Shown here: piece after piece, positions 1 through 11,365 of the stretch
Layout of the letters: each line of letters starts with the position of its first letter
Position numbering within the stretch: position 1 is the stretch's first letter
Assembly (NCBI GenBank): GCA_950295325.1
Contig: OX485809.1
Coordinates: 28,644,001-28,708,000 of the forward strand
DNA: 64,000 nt
Direction of reading: 5' to 3'
Source: Polytrichum commune
Lineage: Eukaryota > Streptophyta > Polytrichopsida > Polytrichales > Polytrichaceae
Translations under genes and position numbers: made by a program
Notes under the pieces: generated by a model
Database searches by the model: none
What the model saw: only the letters and a program-made list of their open reading frames with translations
Told to the model about the DNA's origin: nothing

Positions 1-924
1 AGCTTGCGTTTGACATATGTAGAATGGGGAGGATGTCTTTGGGGTGTTTCATTTTTGTATTTTATTTCCTCTTTTCCCGTCTCCTCTTTGATGATGTATA
101 TTTAGTCTCTAACCTTACACCAAAAGGAGACAATACACATGCATGAAGAAGCTCTTCATTTCTGCTTGCTCCCATGAAGAATTTTTTGATATAATTTAAT
201 CTATCTAGTCTTAAACAATAGAATTGTCTGTAAAATCTCCATGTCAAACTTTGGGTGGGTTCACTAAAGGTGACATTGAGCTTCTACATAAAGTGGCCCA
301 ATGTTATGAAAGTTTGAAGTGACATGTTAACAAACGTATTTACATATACCAACTTTCTCATTTATAAACTGATTTTTCTCAACATTTTAAACCCTAAAAT
401 TCTGTCAAAGGAAATTTGTAATCAAAATAAATTCCAAGAAGTTTCACGCACATTCCAAGAGCAGTCTCTCACACAAGAAGCTCCAATGAATCTTTATTTA
501 CTCTACAAATTAAAGAAGTCCTTCAAAGACCAAAGGTGACGAGGCTTTGGGAGACTTTTGTGAACTTCCTAGGCTGATGGCTGAAGCTTGGCAAGTCTTG
601 AGAGTGAAACAGTCGAAGTGCCTGCAAATTAATCAAGCAATCTGTGGTGGTGGACCTACACATCCATTCTAGAAAGAGGACTTTGTCACGATTTCAAATG
701 CTGCTTGAGCACTTTGAGTCGATCTCTTCAAAAAGAGAATGTCATGGGTTATCTAAATTATTTGCCTTTGACCTTACACGCCGAAAAGGCTTTGCCGTGG
801 ATCCACAAGTGTAGTGTACGTAGCTGGTTCAACCACGCAAACTTGCAATTGGTTGTTGACTCCACTGTAGTAAGGTAGAATAGATGGGTATGGTATGGTT
901 CCTTTTTCCAATTAGCCCAGTTCT
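1..924. other. AT-rich intergenic stretch, no gene seen
   Basis: Short open frames on both strands have no recognisable motif and no supporting composition. I see no RNA gene or clear repeat boundary here. Confidence 0.6.
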
Positions 925-1020
925 CCTAGGATATGAAGCACGTGATTAGTACAAGATGATTAGCAAATCCATATCAAGGTCATAGCGACTTTCATCATAA
1001 GTTTTGGAGCTCATATGAAT
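925..1020 (+). repeat. Dispersed repeat R1, copy 1
   Basis: The text around AGGATATGAAGCACGTGATT, followed by an AGTACAAGATGATTAGCAAA-like block, recurs in diverged form at about 24085-24200, 34515-34600 and 36265-36345. The copy at 24085 also shares the downstream phrase 'TTTTGGAGC(T/C)CATATGA'. This is an interspersed repeat of unknown class. Confidence 0.65.
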
Positions 1021-1124
1021 AACTTAAGGTAAAAAAATATATCACGGTTTGAATAAATCGCAACGCCTAGAAAGAGCGGTTTGAGATTTATGCAATATTT
1101 TTCGGAGACATGGTAGGGGAAATG

Positions 1125-1240
1125 ATGAGGAATGCAAGTTGTTTCATGATTGTTATTCCCTGTAATTGATTAGTTACATTTCCCCAAATAGGCAAGTAAG
1201 TCAATCCCCCTACTTGTATAGTAGAGTCTCCGTAGTTTGT
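1125..1240 (+). repeat. Dispersed repeat R2, inverted partner at 15875-15985
   Basis: A block of about 105 bp that includes GAATGCAAGTTGTTTCATGA and CAAGTAAGTCAATCCCCCTA reappears as its diverged reverse complement at 15875-15985. The two copies may be ends of one repeat family; no coding capacity is visible. Confidence 0.65.
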
Positions 1241-2203
1241 GCATCAAAATATCTCACTATGCACACAAAACAATTAACTCAATGGCACTCAACATTGATC
1301 CCTAGTGGAGTGAAACAAGACCTATCTGGCCAATCATTACATTTGACCTATCGTTGCATCCTTTTTGGCCACCACTTTTACAATTAGCCACACAAAGAAT
1401 CATTCTACCTCTAGTCTAGTGCACCAACATTGGTCATTCACCGTTTTCCACTTTTCTACCTTATTCATTATCAAAGTGAAGATTCGCATGCTCATTAAAT
1501 GGTCATATAGCCCCCCCCCCCCTTCCTAACTATTGAGTTTGGATTGATAATTGTATTTTGAGCACACAATCCAATATCTTCAAAACACATTTCTTTTGGA
1601 TAATCATTTTTGGAACCACGCCAAACCACATGTTGCTCAAATATAGGTATCCTAATAAGAACAATAACCAAATAAGGGTTGTTTACCTTAACCTAGCTTG
1701 TGGTCATCAACACATTTGTTCAATAGACACGAGAGAGGCAATATATACCAAATGAAGGTATAAGGGTGTTATAAGGTAGATGTTATTACATTGTTGTTTA
1801 TGTTCTCCAACTTCTACCAATCAGATGCACACTGCGAAACTTGTGTGGCATTAGTAAATCTATGATGAAGCATCAACAAAAATCCTATTGAAAATTTGGA
1901 CCTCCATTGGTTTAGTCATGGTTATCAGAAGTGCATGTTTGTTAATTACTTAACTAAATCCATAGGTCCTTGCAAATGTGTTCACACTTGAGTGCGGAGC
2001 AGTTCACAAAATTCAAAAAATGTAGTCCAATTTCTTTTTGACATATGTCTTTATGGCATTGTAGTGGAAATTGTAGTGGAATTTAGTGGTTATTCAAAAC
2101 ATTCCATAATGAAGGTTACTTTACATTCTTAAATGATGACAAGATACACATGTGTCTTGGTACCCATTCAAATTGAATGCATTAATGTATAGTTTACACA
2201 TAG
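1241..2203. other. Non-coding stretch with a 12-C run
   Basis: No gene is supported. The C run at 1511-1522 and the text after it ('GTATTTTGAGCACACA' at about 1553) partly recur at 14497 and, more diverged, at 24240-24300, so this is old interspersed repeat DNA. Confidence 0.5.
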
Positions 2204-2520
2204 TTAGGGCCGGTTCACACTATGGAACATGAAGTTGGACCAAGGCTCTGCAAGGCAATCAACTGCCTTGAATAAGACTTCAGCAGCCAAATTTTAAGGC
2301 ATGTGGTAGTGACCGTGGTATAAGTTTTAACGTACATGGTTCTTCATCCTAACTTATGACTTCTTTAAGTCGCTACCACATGCCCAAAAAACAAGACTTA
2401 AAGAATTTATAAGTTAGAATGAAGAACCCTGTGCGTTGACGCACAGGGTTCTCCCTCCTAACTTTCAAGCTCTCTTATTCGCCTTACGTACCATGTGCAT
2501 TAACGCACATGGTTCACTTC
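2204..2520 (+). repeat. GGGCC-type MITE end followed by nested palindromes
   Basis: TTA followed by GGGCCGGTTCACACTATGG (2204-2225) resembles a PIF/Harbinger (Tourist) terminus with its TWA target; a near copy starts at 21015 after TAA. Downstream are several inverted pairs: 2298-2313 with 2369-2384 (15 of 16 match), 2339-2358 with 2409-2428 (19 of 20), a perfect 14-bp palindrome arm pair at 2423-2452, and another at 2490-2513. The right end of the element was not found. Confidence 0.55.
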
Positions 2521-3612
2521 AGTAACATTTTTATCATTTTAAACCGTTCAACAATTTCTACTTAAATGTAAATGTCATATTCTACCTCATTTTCATTCAA
2601 TGCACTATCAAAGTGAAGCTAACTTACCTTTTTGTTTGTTTTATTTTTTGAACTTGTCTTCATTTCCGACTCCAATATACGATTGTCTGCATGCTCTTTG
2701 CTCTTTGCTCTTTGCTCTTTGCACCTTCATCGTCCTCCATCGCCAATGTCGATATTATATCAAAATCCAGTGTCTTAACAGTTTATTCCATCGTACTCAA
2801 AAGGAGATTTTTCCCTTCCCCACTTGCATTTTTCTTTCCTACACTCAGTCTGAACCTCTCTTTCTGAGAAGTAAAATACAAAGCTTTCCTACACCTTCTC
2901 TTCTGCCTCAATGATGTTCTCTCTACATCCTCCACTATCATTGGTGTCTATGATATGTCCTCTACCACTCCACTTTCATACATTCGTCTAGTGCTTATAT
3001 CTCACATAAACATGGCGCATATTACGATCATCCGTGTTGCAATTAGCGTCCAATGACCGAGTTATTTCAACGCGTCTTTTATTTTTATTATATCCGCCAA
3101 ATTTTCTCTGATATCCCAACCTCCCACATCTACTTTGTTCTATTTATAATGACCAATTATTTACTTTCTCAGCCAAATTTAATTGTTCATACATCTACAT
3201 CCAGCCTACATAGTCACATTTTAAAACCCTGCCAACTTGTTTACTATTTGACGCCATTTTCTCCATGATATCTATACCCGCATTTCTCCCATGTAGTAAT
3301 CTTATACTACACAACTCCTTTGTGGGTTCGAATTTCCTATGGCATACATTTAAAAGGAGATATTTTTTAGAATCTAGTTTAGGATTCTATGCCTTGCTTG
3401 CAAATATTCTCTGACTAATATTATGATTTGTCTCCTTATTTTTTATTAGATGTTATGGTATCACATGTTTTCATTTCTATCTATTATTATATTGTACATC
3501 ACTCAATGCAAAAGGGACATTGATCCAATATTATTATGATGTGTTGTTCATTTATTCCTTGTTTTCCATGGCTATTATTAAAGCTCATGGATCTTTTGTT
3601 ACCTTTATATAG
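2521..3612. other. Non-coding stretch with a (CTCTTTG)4 tract
   Basis: A 7-bp unit repeats four times at 2694-2721. A short GGTTCGAATTTCC segment near 3328 resembles a tRNA T-arm, but nothing around it folds as a tRNA. No gene is supported. Confidence 0.5.
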
Positions 3613-4368
3613 TCACTTCATGATGATGGTCATATGGGTGTCTCGGAGGATTTGCTTAGTTTGAGTTTCAACCTCCAGATAGAAACCACGTATTTAGAGC
3701 AACATATGTATTTTGCGGATGGAGAGGTGTGTGAAACAATTTTGGTTCAAAAAAACAAAACTGGGGTTGGTTTTATGTGAATCTTAGAATCTGGTTCATT
3801 TAGGGTGATAGGTCTTTCTGAGTCTCAGATGCAAGCTTCAATTGTTATATTGACAAACAAATCGGGTACATCCACAGTTCAAATTCCCTTTGTCACACCT
3901 GTTAAATTAGAACCCACTGATGACAATATGTTTGTACTATCAGATTCTGAAGATAACATTTGTGCATTTGTAGAACTTTCAGACATGTCACCATTTCCAT
4001 TTAGAAGTGTTAATTCTACTCATTGACAACTTCCCATGCATATAGCCAAATTATCATGTAGTCCTATGTACGGGAGGTTGGTTTGCTAGAACACACCTTC
4101 TCAACGTACTGCACTACACCCTTCACCTTCATCTATAGGGTTGACTATCGTTGAAGCCTTGAAGCTCACAAAGTCGAGAAAAATATCAAAGTCAAATTTC
4201 GCATCTATTGATTTTGACAATATAGATATTCGTGATATCAAGTACTTACCATCTTATTTTAATGGCGACGTTTTGTTTCTCTTATCTCATATGGCCACTC
4301 AATGGATGGCATGGATAAGATGTGAGACGGTCACCCTTGGTGCACCACCGAGGAAAGCTATCTTATGA
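3613..4368 (+). pseudogene. Decayed reading frame of unknown family
   Basis: One frame stays open over about 250 codons except for three stops (TGA at 3778, TGA at 4024, TAG at 4087), far fewer than random AT-rich DNA would give, so it is probably an old coding exon. The two longest pieces are 3805-4023 and 4141-4365. The middle is acidic and serine-rich ('FVLSDSEDNICAF'); the last part carries a lysine-rich stretch and 'DIRDIKYLPSYFNGDVLFLL'. I do not recognise the family. It runs convergently towards the MULE-type transposase relic that ends near 4680, so it may be an accessory frame of the same transposon. It could instead be a captured host exon. Confidence 0.45.
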
Positions 4369-4534
4369 GCGTTGAGTGGTGAGCAGTAACACATGAGCAA
4401 TGAACAGTAACATATGAGGAATGAATCCAAATTTAGTAAAGACACAAGGATTTAGGGTACACAACCAGCATTTTGACAAATTAATTGCATATTTTCAATT
4501 GTAAATTGCCAGTATTTTAAATGAAGCACAAGTG

Positions 4535-4795
4535 AAAGGGCCCTATTGTCATGGATCATTTTAAACACTTTCAATCCATTGCTGGTTTTTATTATAATAA
4601 TCCAAACCAATACATGTCATTTATTGACATCCTTATACATGTAGTTACAACCAACACTTACACAACTACTCACATTCTACAACACCAGCAAGTTCAAGTA
4701 GGTGCATAATTTCATTATACGTATATGTAGGTGGCATAATTGTAAGCCACTCAAACCGCTCACGGGTTGAATTAAGGCCCACAATCTTCAAAAGC
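4535..4795 (-). pseudogene. Duplicated 3' end of the MULE-type transposase
   Basis: Read on the minus strand, 4676-4740 encodes 'PPTYTYNEIMHLLELAGVVE', a second copy of the transposase C-terminus found at 5242-5320 ('APTYTYNEVMRLLELAGIIE'). The flanks are duplicated too: the block with 'ATTATAATAATCCAAACCAA' occurs at about 4590 and 5170, and 'TCAAACCGCTCACGG' at 4746 and 5076. The duplication is direct, spans about 200-250 bp per copy, and is split by the tRNA-like element at 4851-4992. Confidence 0.65.
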
Positions 4796-4850
4796 AAGGA
4801 AATTAAATATTAGAAATAATCAATATGTAGGTAGCTACTAGATTTTGAAA

Positions 4851-4992
4851 CATCCGCCTGTGGATGCGAGTTGTGTAAGAGACTGGTATTAGGTCTAGAT
4901 TAACCCGGATCCGAATCCGGTTGGTTACATTGACTGGTGCTCTCCTAAATTGAGCTAATGATAAAACATGAATAATCTACAGGCGGATACCA
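4851..4992 (-). repeat. tRNA-like (SINE-type) unit between short inverted repeats
   Basis: On the minus strand, 4936-4960 reads TTAGCTCAATTTAGGAGAGC, a good polymerase III A box and D-arm. The segment at 4903-4920 gives a self-pairing T-arm-like CCGGATTCGGATCCGG. Spacing between the D-arm and T-arm (about 54 nt) fits a tRNA, and a TGT triplet lies where an anticodon would be, but the anticodon stem does not pair. The unit is bounded by ATCCGCCTGT (4852) and its inverse ACAGGCGGAT (4979). It is probably a decayed SINE or tRNA-derived MITE, not a working tRNA gene. Confidence 0.5.
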
Positions 4993-5117
4993 AGAAGAGG
5001 TTAGTACGCGAGTGTGCGTAGAATCTTCTCGATTATTTTTTATCTTTAGAAACTTATTATTATTTATCCATGTGAATCAATCAAACCGCTCACGGTTGGG
5101 TCGTAGTCTAAATAAAA

Positions 5118-6590
5118 ATGAAGTTATTGAATCATTTGAAATATTTTCAGTCCATTGCTAATTTTTATTATAATAATCCAAACCAAAACATGTCATTTAT
5201 TAACATTCAAATATATGTTGCTTAATAGAACACTTGCAATACTATTCACATTCTATAATACCAGCAAGTTCAAGTAGTCGCATGACCTCATTATAGGTAT
5301 ATGTAGGTGCATGAATAAACTTGTCACTCTTGTAATCCACCTTACATAAAAATCTAAACACATAATAAAGATGTTTACAATACACCCATTTTCCTTTCTT
5401 TCCCAATGCATAAGAAAATATTTTCGTAAAATCCGAGCATATGCAATGCGGGATGTCGCCAATTGTGACATGGTAGGTGATATCCTGCTTGGAAACAATG
5501 TTGATTATCACTCCAAAGCCCGGATATGAAATGGCAGTGATCCCACCCACCTAGTAACCTTCCATGAGTCCGGCGTTCTTCCATTTGATTTTGTGATCCG
5601 CCAGCGGTGCTGTTGGATTACGACACACTATCTTCCCAAACCTGAATGTAGGGTGGGCAGCCGGGTTTGGTGGCATACAAAAAAGCGAGCGAAAGATAGA
5701 AAGAGTTGCGATTGTTGAAAGCCTACAACGAGGGGATGCTTTCTTCCGAGGCAGCTCTGGATGACAACCACCAAAAACAAATCACATGATACTTAGTCTC
5801 GGCGTCATCCATCGTTTTCGCGTCTTTGTAATCCTTGCATATTTGTTTGTGTTGAAACTGCAATGATGGTTTGATAGACTTTTGGGTCACCTTATCCAAG
5901 CTCGCAGACCAATGGAAAAGACATGTACGCTCACGTGCAACCATGGATAGACTTGGGTCACCATCCCTGTAAATCGTCCTCACCGCATTCCAATTAGATT
6001 GAGCATTATCAGCCATAAATTCTTTGAAATTTATGTTTGGTACACCATTTTTTGCCATGACAGAATTCAAATTCTTCCAAAAGAGAATTTGTACTTCATT
6101 ATCTTCGGATCACATGTCACAACACGCAATGGTTAACACTTTACAATATCGACTGTCGTACACATGGCAAGCCATTGTCGTCCAATCTTTCAAACATTTG
6201 ACATGGTCAAACGTAATCCATGAATTTTCCATATGCCCCCGACTTGCGTCTTCTTCACAAGTTCCACACTACTACCTGGAAGGTCTACAAATATCTTGAA
6301 AACAAACATTTTATCTTTTTATTGCCCTGGGAATCGACTACCATGGACGAACTTAAAAGCAGAATGGTCTTTAAGTGTCATAATACTATCCATAGTCTCA
6401 TTCCACTACGCAAAAAACCCTTTCATCCATATACAAAATTACGACAATTTGGGAACGCAAGAGTGCTGAATTTGTCCATGGCCACCTCTAAAGATAAACC
6501 AACCAAATGATGGTTTTCACCACTAGCGGGAGATTTAAGAAGGTAATCGGCCAGAATTTGTTTGTTCGCTGCCACAACTATGGCTGAATT
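5118..6590 (-). pseudogene. MULE-type DDE transposase with SWIM zinc finger, decayed
   Basis: Read on the minus strand from about 6590 downward, the frame shows in order a segment like 'KDHSAFKFVHGSRFPGQ', then 'DLPGSSVELVKKTQVGG', then 'GVPNINFKEFMADNAQ' (a conserved acidic core motif), 'RERTCLFHW', 'QHKQICKDYKDAKT' and 'KYHVICFWW'. A SWIM finger follows (CIC...CKH, coded near 5380-5460) and the end is near 5242. This order of DDE core then CxCx(n)CxH is typical of plant Mutator-like transposases, which cut and paste DNA in the nucleus. Frameshifts and stops (for example near 6109 and between 5540 and 5720) mean no full protein can be made. The longest open pieces are 5723-6070 and 5242-5550. 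It faces away from the frame starting near 6590, and its C-terminal end is duplicated at 4676-4740. I am sure of the family at the MULE/SWIM level, not of the exact lineage. Confidence 0.8.
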
Positions 6591-6868
6591 TTTTGTTTGA
6601 AAAAATTATGTTTGAATATCAATTGGATTCAGACCCTTTATTTAAATCATACAAGAACAAAATGTTTTTTATATGGGATGGTAATCACAGATTTTTTGCT
6701 CGGAAAAATTACATTGATCACTTACATACCGAAGATTATGAGCGTCATGTCTTCGTTGATTCTATCATTTTGGCGCCCCAACCTAATGACATTTCAAGTT
6801 TGCTGACTGCTATGCACGACATCAACAAGTAATGCTCTTACCTGTTAGTTTTCTTGCAATTATTTCTT

Positions 6869-6914
<46 letters not shown>

Positions 6915-8833
6915 TATATCATCATCAATTTAATCAATTTAATGTTTTTTCATGTCGACCGAGACCTCTCACGTATCCACCAATTTGGTGCATATTTTGT
7001 ATCGGATGCAAAACATTGGCACCATGTCTTTGACTTCCTTCAAAAAACAATTAGATCCCAAAAGTTATAAACGATGTGAAGAGAAGTCCATCGAAACTTG
7101 ATATTCTTTTACGCGACCAATTTTTGTAAATTATATGTACATTGTAAGTTCATATAAACTTTTATATTGTGCTCTTAATGTTTATTCATCTTCATTCACA
7201 TTATATCTATATGAACTCATAAATTTTCAATTTTGTTTTATTTTTCAACAAAAACTTGTTGAGGCTAGCGATATTGCTCTCAACCATTACAATGAAACCC
7301 ATCCCTTTGAAAAACATCAGAAGGAGTTTCAAAAGCAATGTCCACAGTTGTCAACAAAAAACGTGCAATGTTGTCTTCTGGTTTTACAAAACAACTAGCG
7401 ATTGCCGATATCAACCTGACACATGATTTCCTGAAAGAAGTTAAATACCATTGGGGTTCATTTTCGGAGCCTGAAATGTTACAAGAAAAACTTTATCGTG
7501 TCGCTTTCAGTAATGTGGATGCAGAAGTCAAAGTCGGATGGCTCAAATTTTAGAGTGGCAATAGGTTTGAGAAAGATGCATTACATTTCCCGAAATTGTC
7601 CCTTTATGATTATACACTTGATGATTGGTTATCAAAATCCACATATTGGGCACAGTTGGAAAAAAAAACTATTGAGGAACTTCATAGTATTCTTTCTTCT
7701 CCTCTTCAATTGCCAGCAGATGTGCCTACTCTTTCCGAGTATATCCAAACCTAGAAGTTTGCGGCTTTCAATTCAATATTTTATCGTGAATTCAAAAGCG
7801 GAAAAGTAAAAAAACACAACGCTTGGGATGAGCAACCTAATATTGGTCTTGTTATGAAACGTGTTTTATACAAATACAACCTCATTTTTACTATTTGTTT
7901 GATTTTTTATTACATATATTAAATTATCATTCAATATTTGGCTCATAATATTTTTGTGTGTAGGTATTTTTGATATGTTTTGATCCCGCATAAATGCGTT
8001 ACAGGGGAACCTCATTTCTTTCCAAATTGGCGTGATACTAGTGCAAGAGATTCATGCATGTTCACTACTGATATTTGATTAGATTAGTCGTTCTCACACT
8101 ATGAGGATTGTGGTTGGTATCTTGATTGTCCTAAGAATGCATGTCCGCCAAGTGAGAAGACAATCCGTCAAATAAATTATACAAAAAATAGATCCTCGTG
8201 ATACTGCAATTTTGCAAAGACAAATTGTGCAACTCAAATTTAGAGAGTCTGAACCAAAAGAGACAAAACGTCGTAAAAGAAAACTGGTTCATGAAAACAA
8301 AATATAAGGTCAATTAAAAATTTCACAACATGAAGATTTGCTTGTTTTTTCCAATGATTTGGATAAGAATACATTTGGAGGCGAAAGTTTAAAATCTGGG
8401 TGCGATATATTGGAGTTTCATTACTCTAGTACCTATGATGCTATTCATCGTGCGCCAACGAATGTTTTGAGAAAAAAATTATTTATACTGAGGAACTTTC
8501 TCACGTTCTCTTTTGTTCGATCTACTGCTGTCAAGAACAAGTCTGGAGGGGTGAATATAGGCCCTCCTCAATGGATCCAATGGCGGGCATTTATTGAAAA
8601 CGTAAGTGATCTTGATTTTGTATTTTCTCTTTTTTTCCTACTTTTATTTGGGCCCACAAAGTGGTCTCATATGCATGAGTTGTTCCCTACCAATTTTCCA
8701 ATATGATCTAAACTTCCTTTCATATGTCCGTGCCCCGCCTCTTGTGGATGCAAGTCGTTGAACTTCTTAGGAGTCCAATGAATCATCATCAGAAGGTGAA
8801 TGTTCATTTTTTGAAAGCGGGTCATTCACTTGA
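6560..8833 (+). pseudogene. Multi-exon relic with ParB/Srx-like DGNHR motif
   Basis: A set of open segments on the plus strand reads as exons of one decayed gene. Exon 1 (about 6560-6831) carries 'FFIWDGNHRFFARKNYIDH' and ends 'AMHDINK' at a GT donor. An (TA)n-bearing intron follows, then segments with 'RDLSRIHQFGAYFVSD' (6957-7070), 'QKLVEASDIALNHYNETH' (7250-7398), 'KEVKYHWGSFSEPEML' (7430-7553) and 'LSLYDYTLDDWL' (7596-7640). A lysine-rich region sits near 8200-8305, then 'GGVNIGPPQWIQWRAFIEN' (8545-8602), and an acidic serine-rich tail ends with a stop at about 8831-8833. The DGNHR motif with the pattern hydrophobic-DGxHRxxA is what ParB/sulfiredoxin-fold domains show; assigning it here is inference. 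Several frame breaks exist, including stops at 7551 and 8305. Its divergent position beside a MULE transposase suggests a transposon-borne accessory gene. I do not recognise a named gene. Confidence 0.5.
6872..6909. repeat. (TA)n microsatellite
   Basis: About 19 TA units lie inside the presumed first intron of the DGNHR relic. Confidence 0.9.
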
Positions 8834-10209
8834 GTTTGTGATGCAATTGTACAAACTCATCCTTGATTAATTAAAGCATAAGAAAATAAAAACTAAAAAA
8901 ATGAAATCATACAAAGCAAAAGAACAATGCTTTAAGGAAACAAAACTCATAGAAAACTATTTTTCTAAGTAAGAAAATACAAAATACAATAAAGTAAAAT
9001 ATTTTTGGATATTATTCACAATTCAATTATCCATATATACAAATATACATAGTCAATAACTTCAAAACTTACATAGCATAGAGGAAATGATTTAAAATAT
9101 GTACCTCTTTAAAAGGTTCATGTCTATGCGAACCTTAAAAACCAAAAGATGTTATGGAGAGTTGGTGACCACCCTTCCTTGGTGTACCTAACCTTGAATT
9201 ACTTTCCAATGTCATTTTGAGGTTGATTTGATAATCTAGGTTGATAAAAATACAAATGAAATTTAAGATGCACTCATGTATAATAACTTGGTATCTCATA
9301 GATACATGTGCATTTCTTTATCCATCTTTCCAAAAAAATAATTTGTTTTTTCTACCGGAACCCCCATAAAACGATCCATACTCACAATTATCTTGAACAA
9401 CTACTCTAAACCATGATATTATACTATTGTCACAACAAGTGACAAACTACTAACACGTGAGCTATTTTCCCATGTGTAGAGAGGCACCCACACACCCACA
9501 TCTAACGCAACATGAGGGCAAATAATTATTTATTAACTAGACAACCAACTAAAGATGGAACTACCTTCCCTAGGAAAGATGAAAAGTTCCATAGAAGCAA
9601 AGAGGTAAAATACCTTAAGTTGCATCATGGACAATTGTGATCGACATTAGGTTAATGGGCTCATATTCACGCTGGTACCAGGTTATGGGCGTTATCTTTT
9701 TCTTTTTCTTTTTCTTTTCTTCCATAGAAGTCAACGGATTCCACTGCAAAAAAAACATTTGCAAACATATGGTTCCTCGACAAAATGTTTGCAAACAAAT
9801 ACGTTCATGGACAACAATTATGTTTTTAACACTTAATACTCAAATCGCTCCAAGCTCTACATGTTTATTACTGTTGAGTATAGTGGATGTGAAATCCAAG
9901 AAATATAATTTGATCAACGAGGGGTAGGCCAGGAGATTGTAGGGAAAATTTGTATGAATACAAGATGTAAAAAACTACAGTTGTAGTAGTTGACTTGTAT
10001 CTCCTAGGTCAATGTGATATTAGAGATTGGCTCACATACTATGACACACAATGTTGTATGCTCATAATTATGGGATATGGTTGACAAGTAATGATGAAGG
10101 AGACATTTCTTTTGATGGGTTGGTTGTTTTTTGCCATTCCTTTATTTATTTTTCCTTGTGATGGGTGCATAAAGAGCCTTGGCTAAATGTCTTATCCTCT
10201 CCCCCAATG
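8834..10209. other. Non-coding stretch
   Basis: No gene, RNA or transposon protein is recognisable. A pyrimidine tract of T4-5C units lies at 9695-9720. Confidence 0.5.
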
Positions 10210-10390
10210 AACGGGGAGAAATGGCCGCTAGTTATAGATGAACTAGTTGAGTTTGAAAAATAACCGGTTGAAGTTCAAGATTTCAAAAACCTACCAACCA
10301 TTTCAGAGGAATCTATAGGACATACCTCAAATTAATGAAGAAAAACCAAAGATCACAACATGTAACCGGTTGGACCAGTAAATACTAAAT
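10210..10390 (-). repeat. AACCGGTT repeat family, copy 1 (reverse)
   Basis: This matches, in reverse, the units at 21343, 22188 and elsewhere: GAACTAGTTGAGTTTGA, then TAACCGGTTGAAGTTCAAGA, then ACATGTAACCGGTTGGACCA. The family ends in a block like ATGCCCAAAAATCTCCCC, lost in this copy. Confidence 0.75.
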
Positions 10391-10734
10391 ATGTGCCAAG
10401 TGGCTATTACATTTCAACCTTCCTTTTGTATGTTATTAAGATGCTTCAATGTAGTATTGGATGCTCTCGGGGGAGGGAGGGATTCATGCCCCAATCACAC
10501 CAAACTTTCCGTCCAGTTTCAAGCCGCGAAACTTGTTGGGGATTATGTTCAGAAATAGATGTTGGCGCACCACTTTTCACATTATTACAACAATAGATGA
10601 TGAAGGATGATGTTAAAAGTGGTTGATGTGATCAACCTCTCAATGTAGCATGTACAATACCATGTAGGTATACAAAAAAGGGTATCTAATGAGAATTTGA
10701 ATTTTAAAATATACATATGGGATTTCATGTGTAT

Positions 10735-11312
10735 CCTCATGACACTTGGCGTTTAAGTGTGCTTACTAATATCTTGGCATGAGTATGTTAATTAGTGGTA
10801 TGAGGAGCATGCCTATGTCACACAATGGTCTACAAGTTGATTGAAATGCACACGAATGACACTTGCCATTAGTACATTAAAAAAGTCATCCCTTTGCATA
10901 CTAAAGCACAATACTATCATCTAGAGTATCCCAATGTACTACTCTAAATGTCATAATGTAGATATTTTCACTTAAAGAAATTATCCATGTTGACGAATGG
11001 AATCATATTGGCAATTAATGGCGAGACGGTTTGAGACCTCTAAGGCATCTAGTTTAGGCCCTTCACAAATAGTGGATATGACATTAAAAACCATAAACAA
11101 TGTGGTGTTACATGATGTTCTCACCTTGGAAGTAACGAATTTGAGTTAAAAGCACTTAACTCCACCCAAAGGCATGAAAGGAGAGCCAATTAAGTATATG
11201 CTTGAGGACTAGTTGAGGGGAGCTTCAACTCTTAGTTCCTACAAGTATATAAAGCTCAAGGTTGGGTGGATCATGTCTCTTATTTTTTTCTTTCTTTTTG
11301 ATAGAGGTTGCA
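10735..11312 (+). repeat. Probable 5' LTR of the Ty3/gypsy relic
   Basis: The stretch ends in CA exactly before a TTGGTATTAGAGC primer-binding-like site, and the gypsy pol relic follows in the same orientation. Blocks such as GACACTTGCCATTAGTA and TTGCATACTAAAGCACA recur in diverged form at 41020-41460, as expected for another LTR of the same family. The LTR 5' edge is not resolved. Confidence 0.55.
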
Positions 11313-11313
11313 T

Positions 11314-11325
11314 TGGTATTAGAGC
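11314..11325 (+). other. Primer binding site, initiator-Met tRNA type
   Basis: TGGTATTAGAGC differs by one base from TGGTATCAGAGC, the usual plant LTR-retrotransposon primer site complementary to the 3' end of initiator methionine tRNA. It lies just after a CA-ended LTR and upstream of gypsy pol. Confidence 0.65.
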
Positions 11326-11365
11326 TCCAAGATCTTGTACCTTGGTGTTTTGGGTGTTGTAATTT

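Noticed and set aside
3309-3340. GGTTCGAATTTCC, T-arm-like segment
   Set aside because: No D-arm, acceptor pairing or A box at proper distance.
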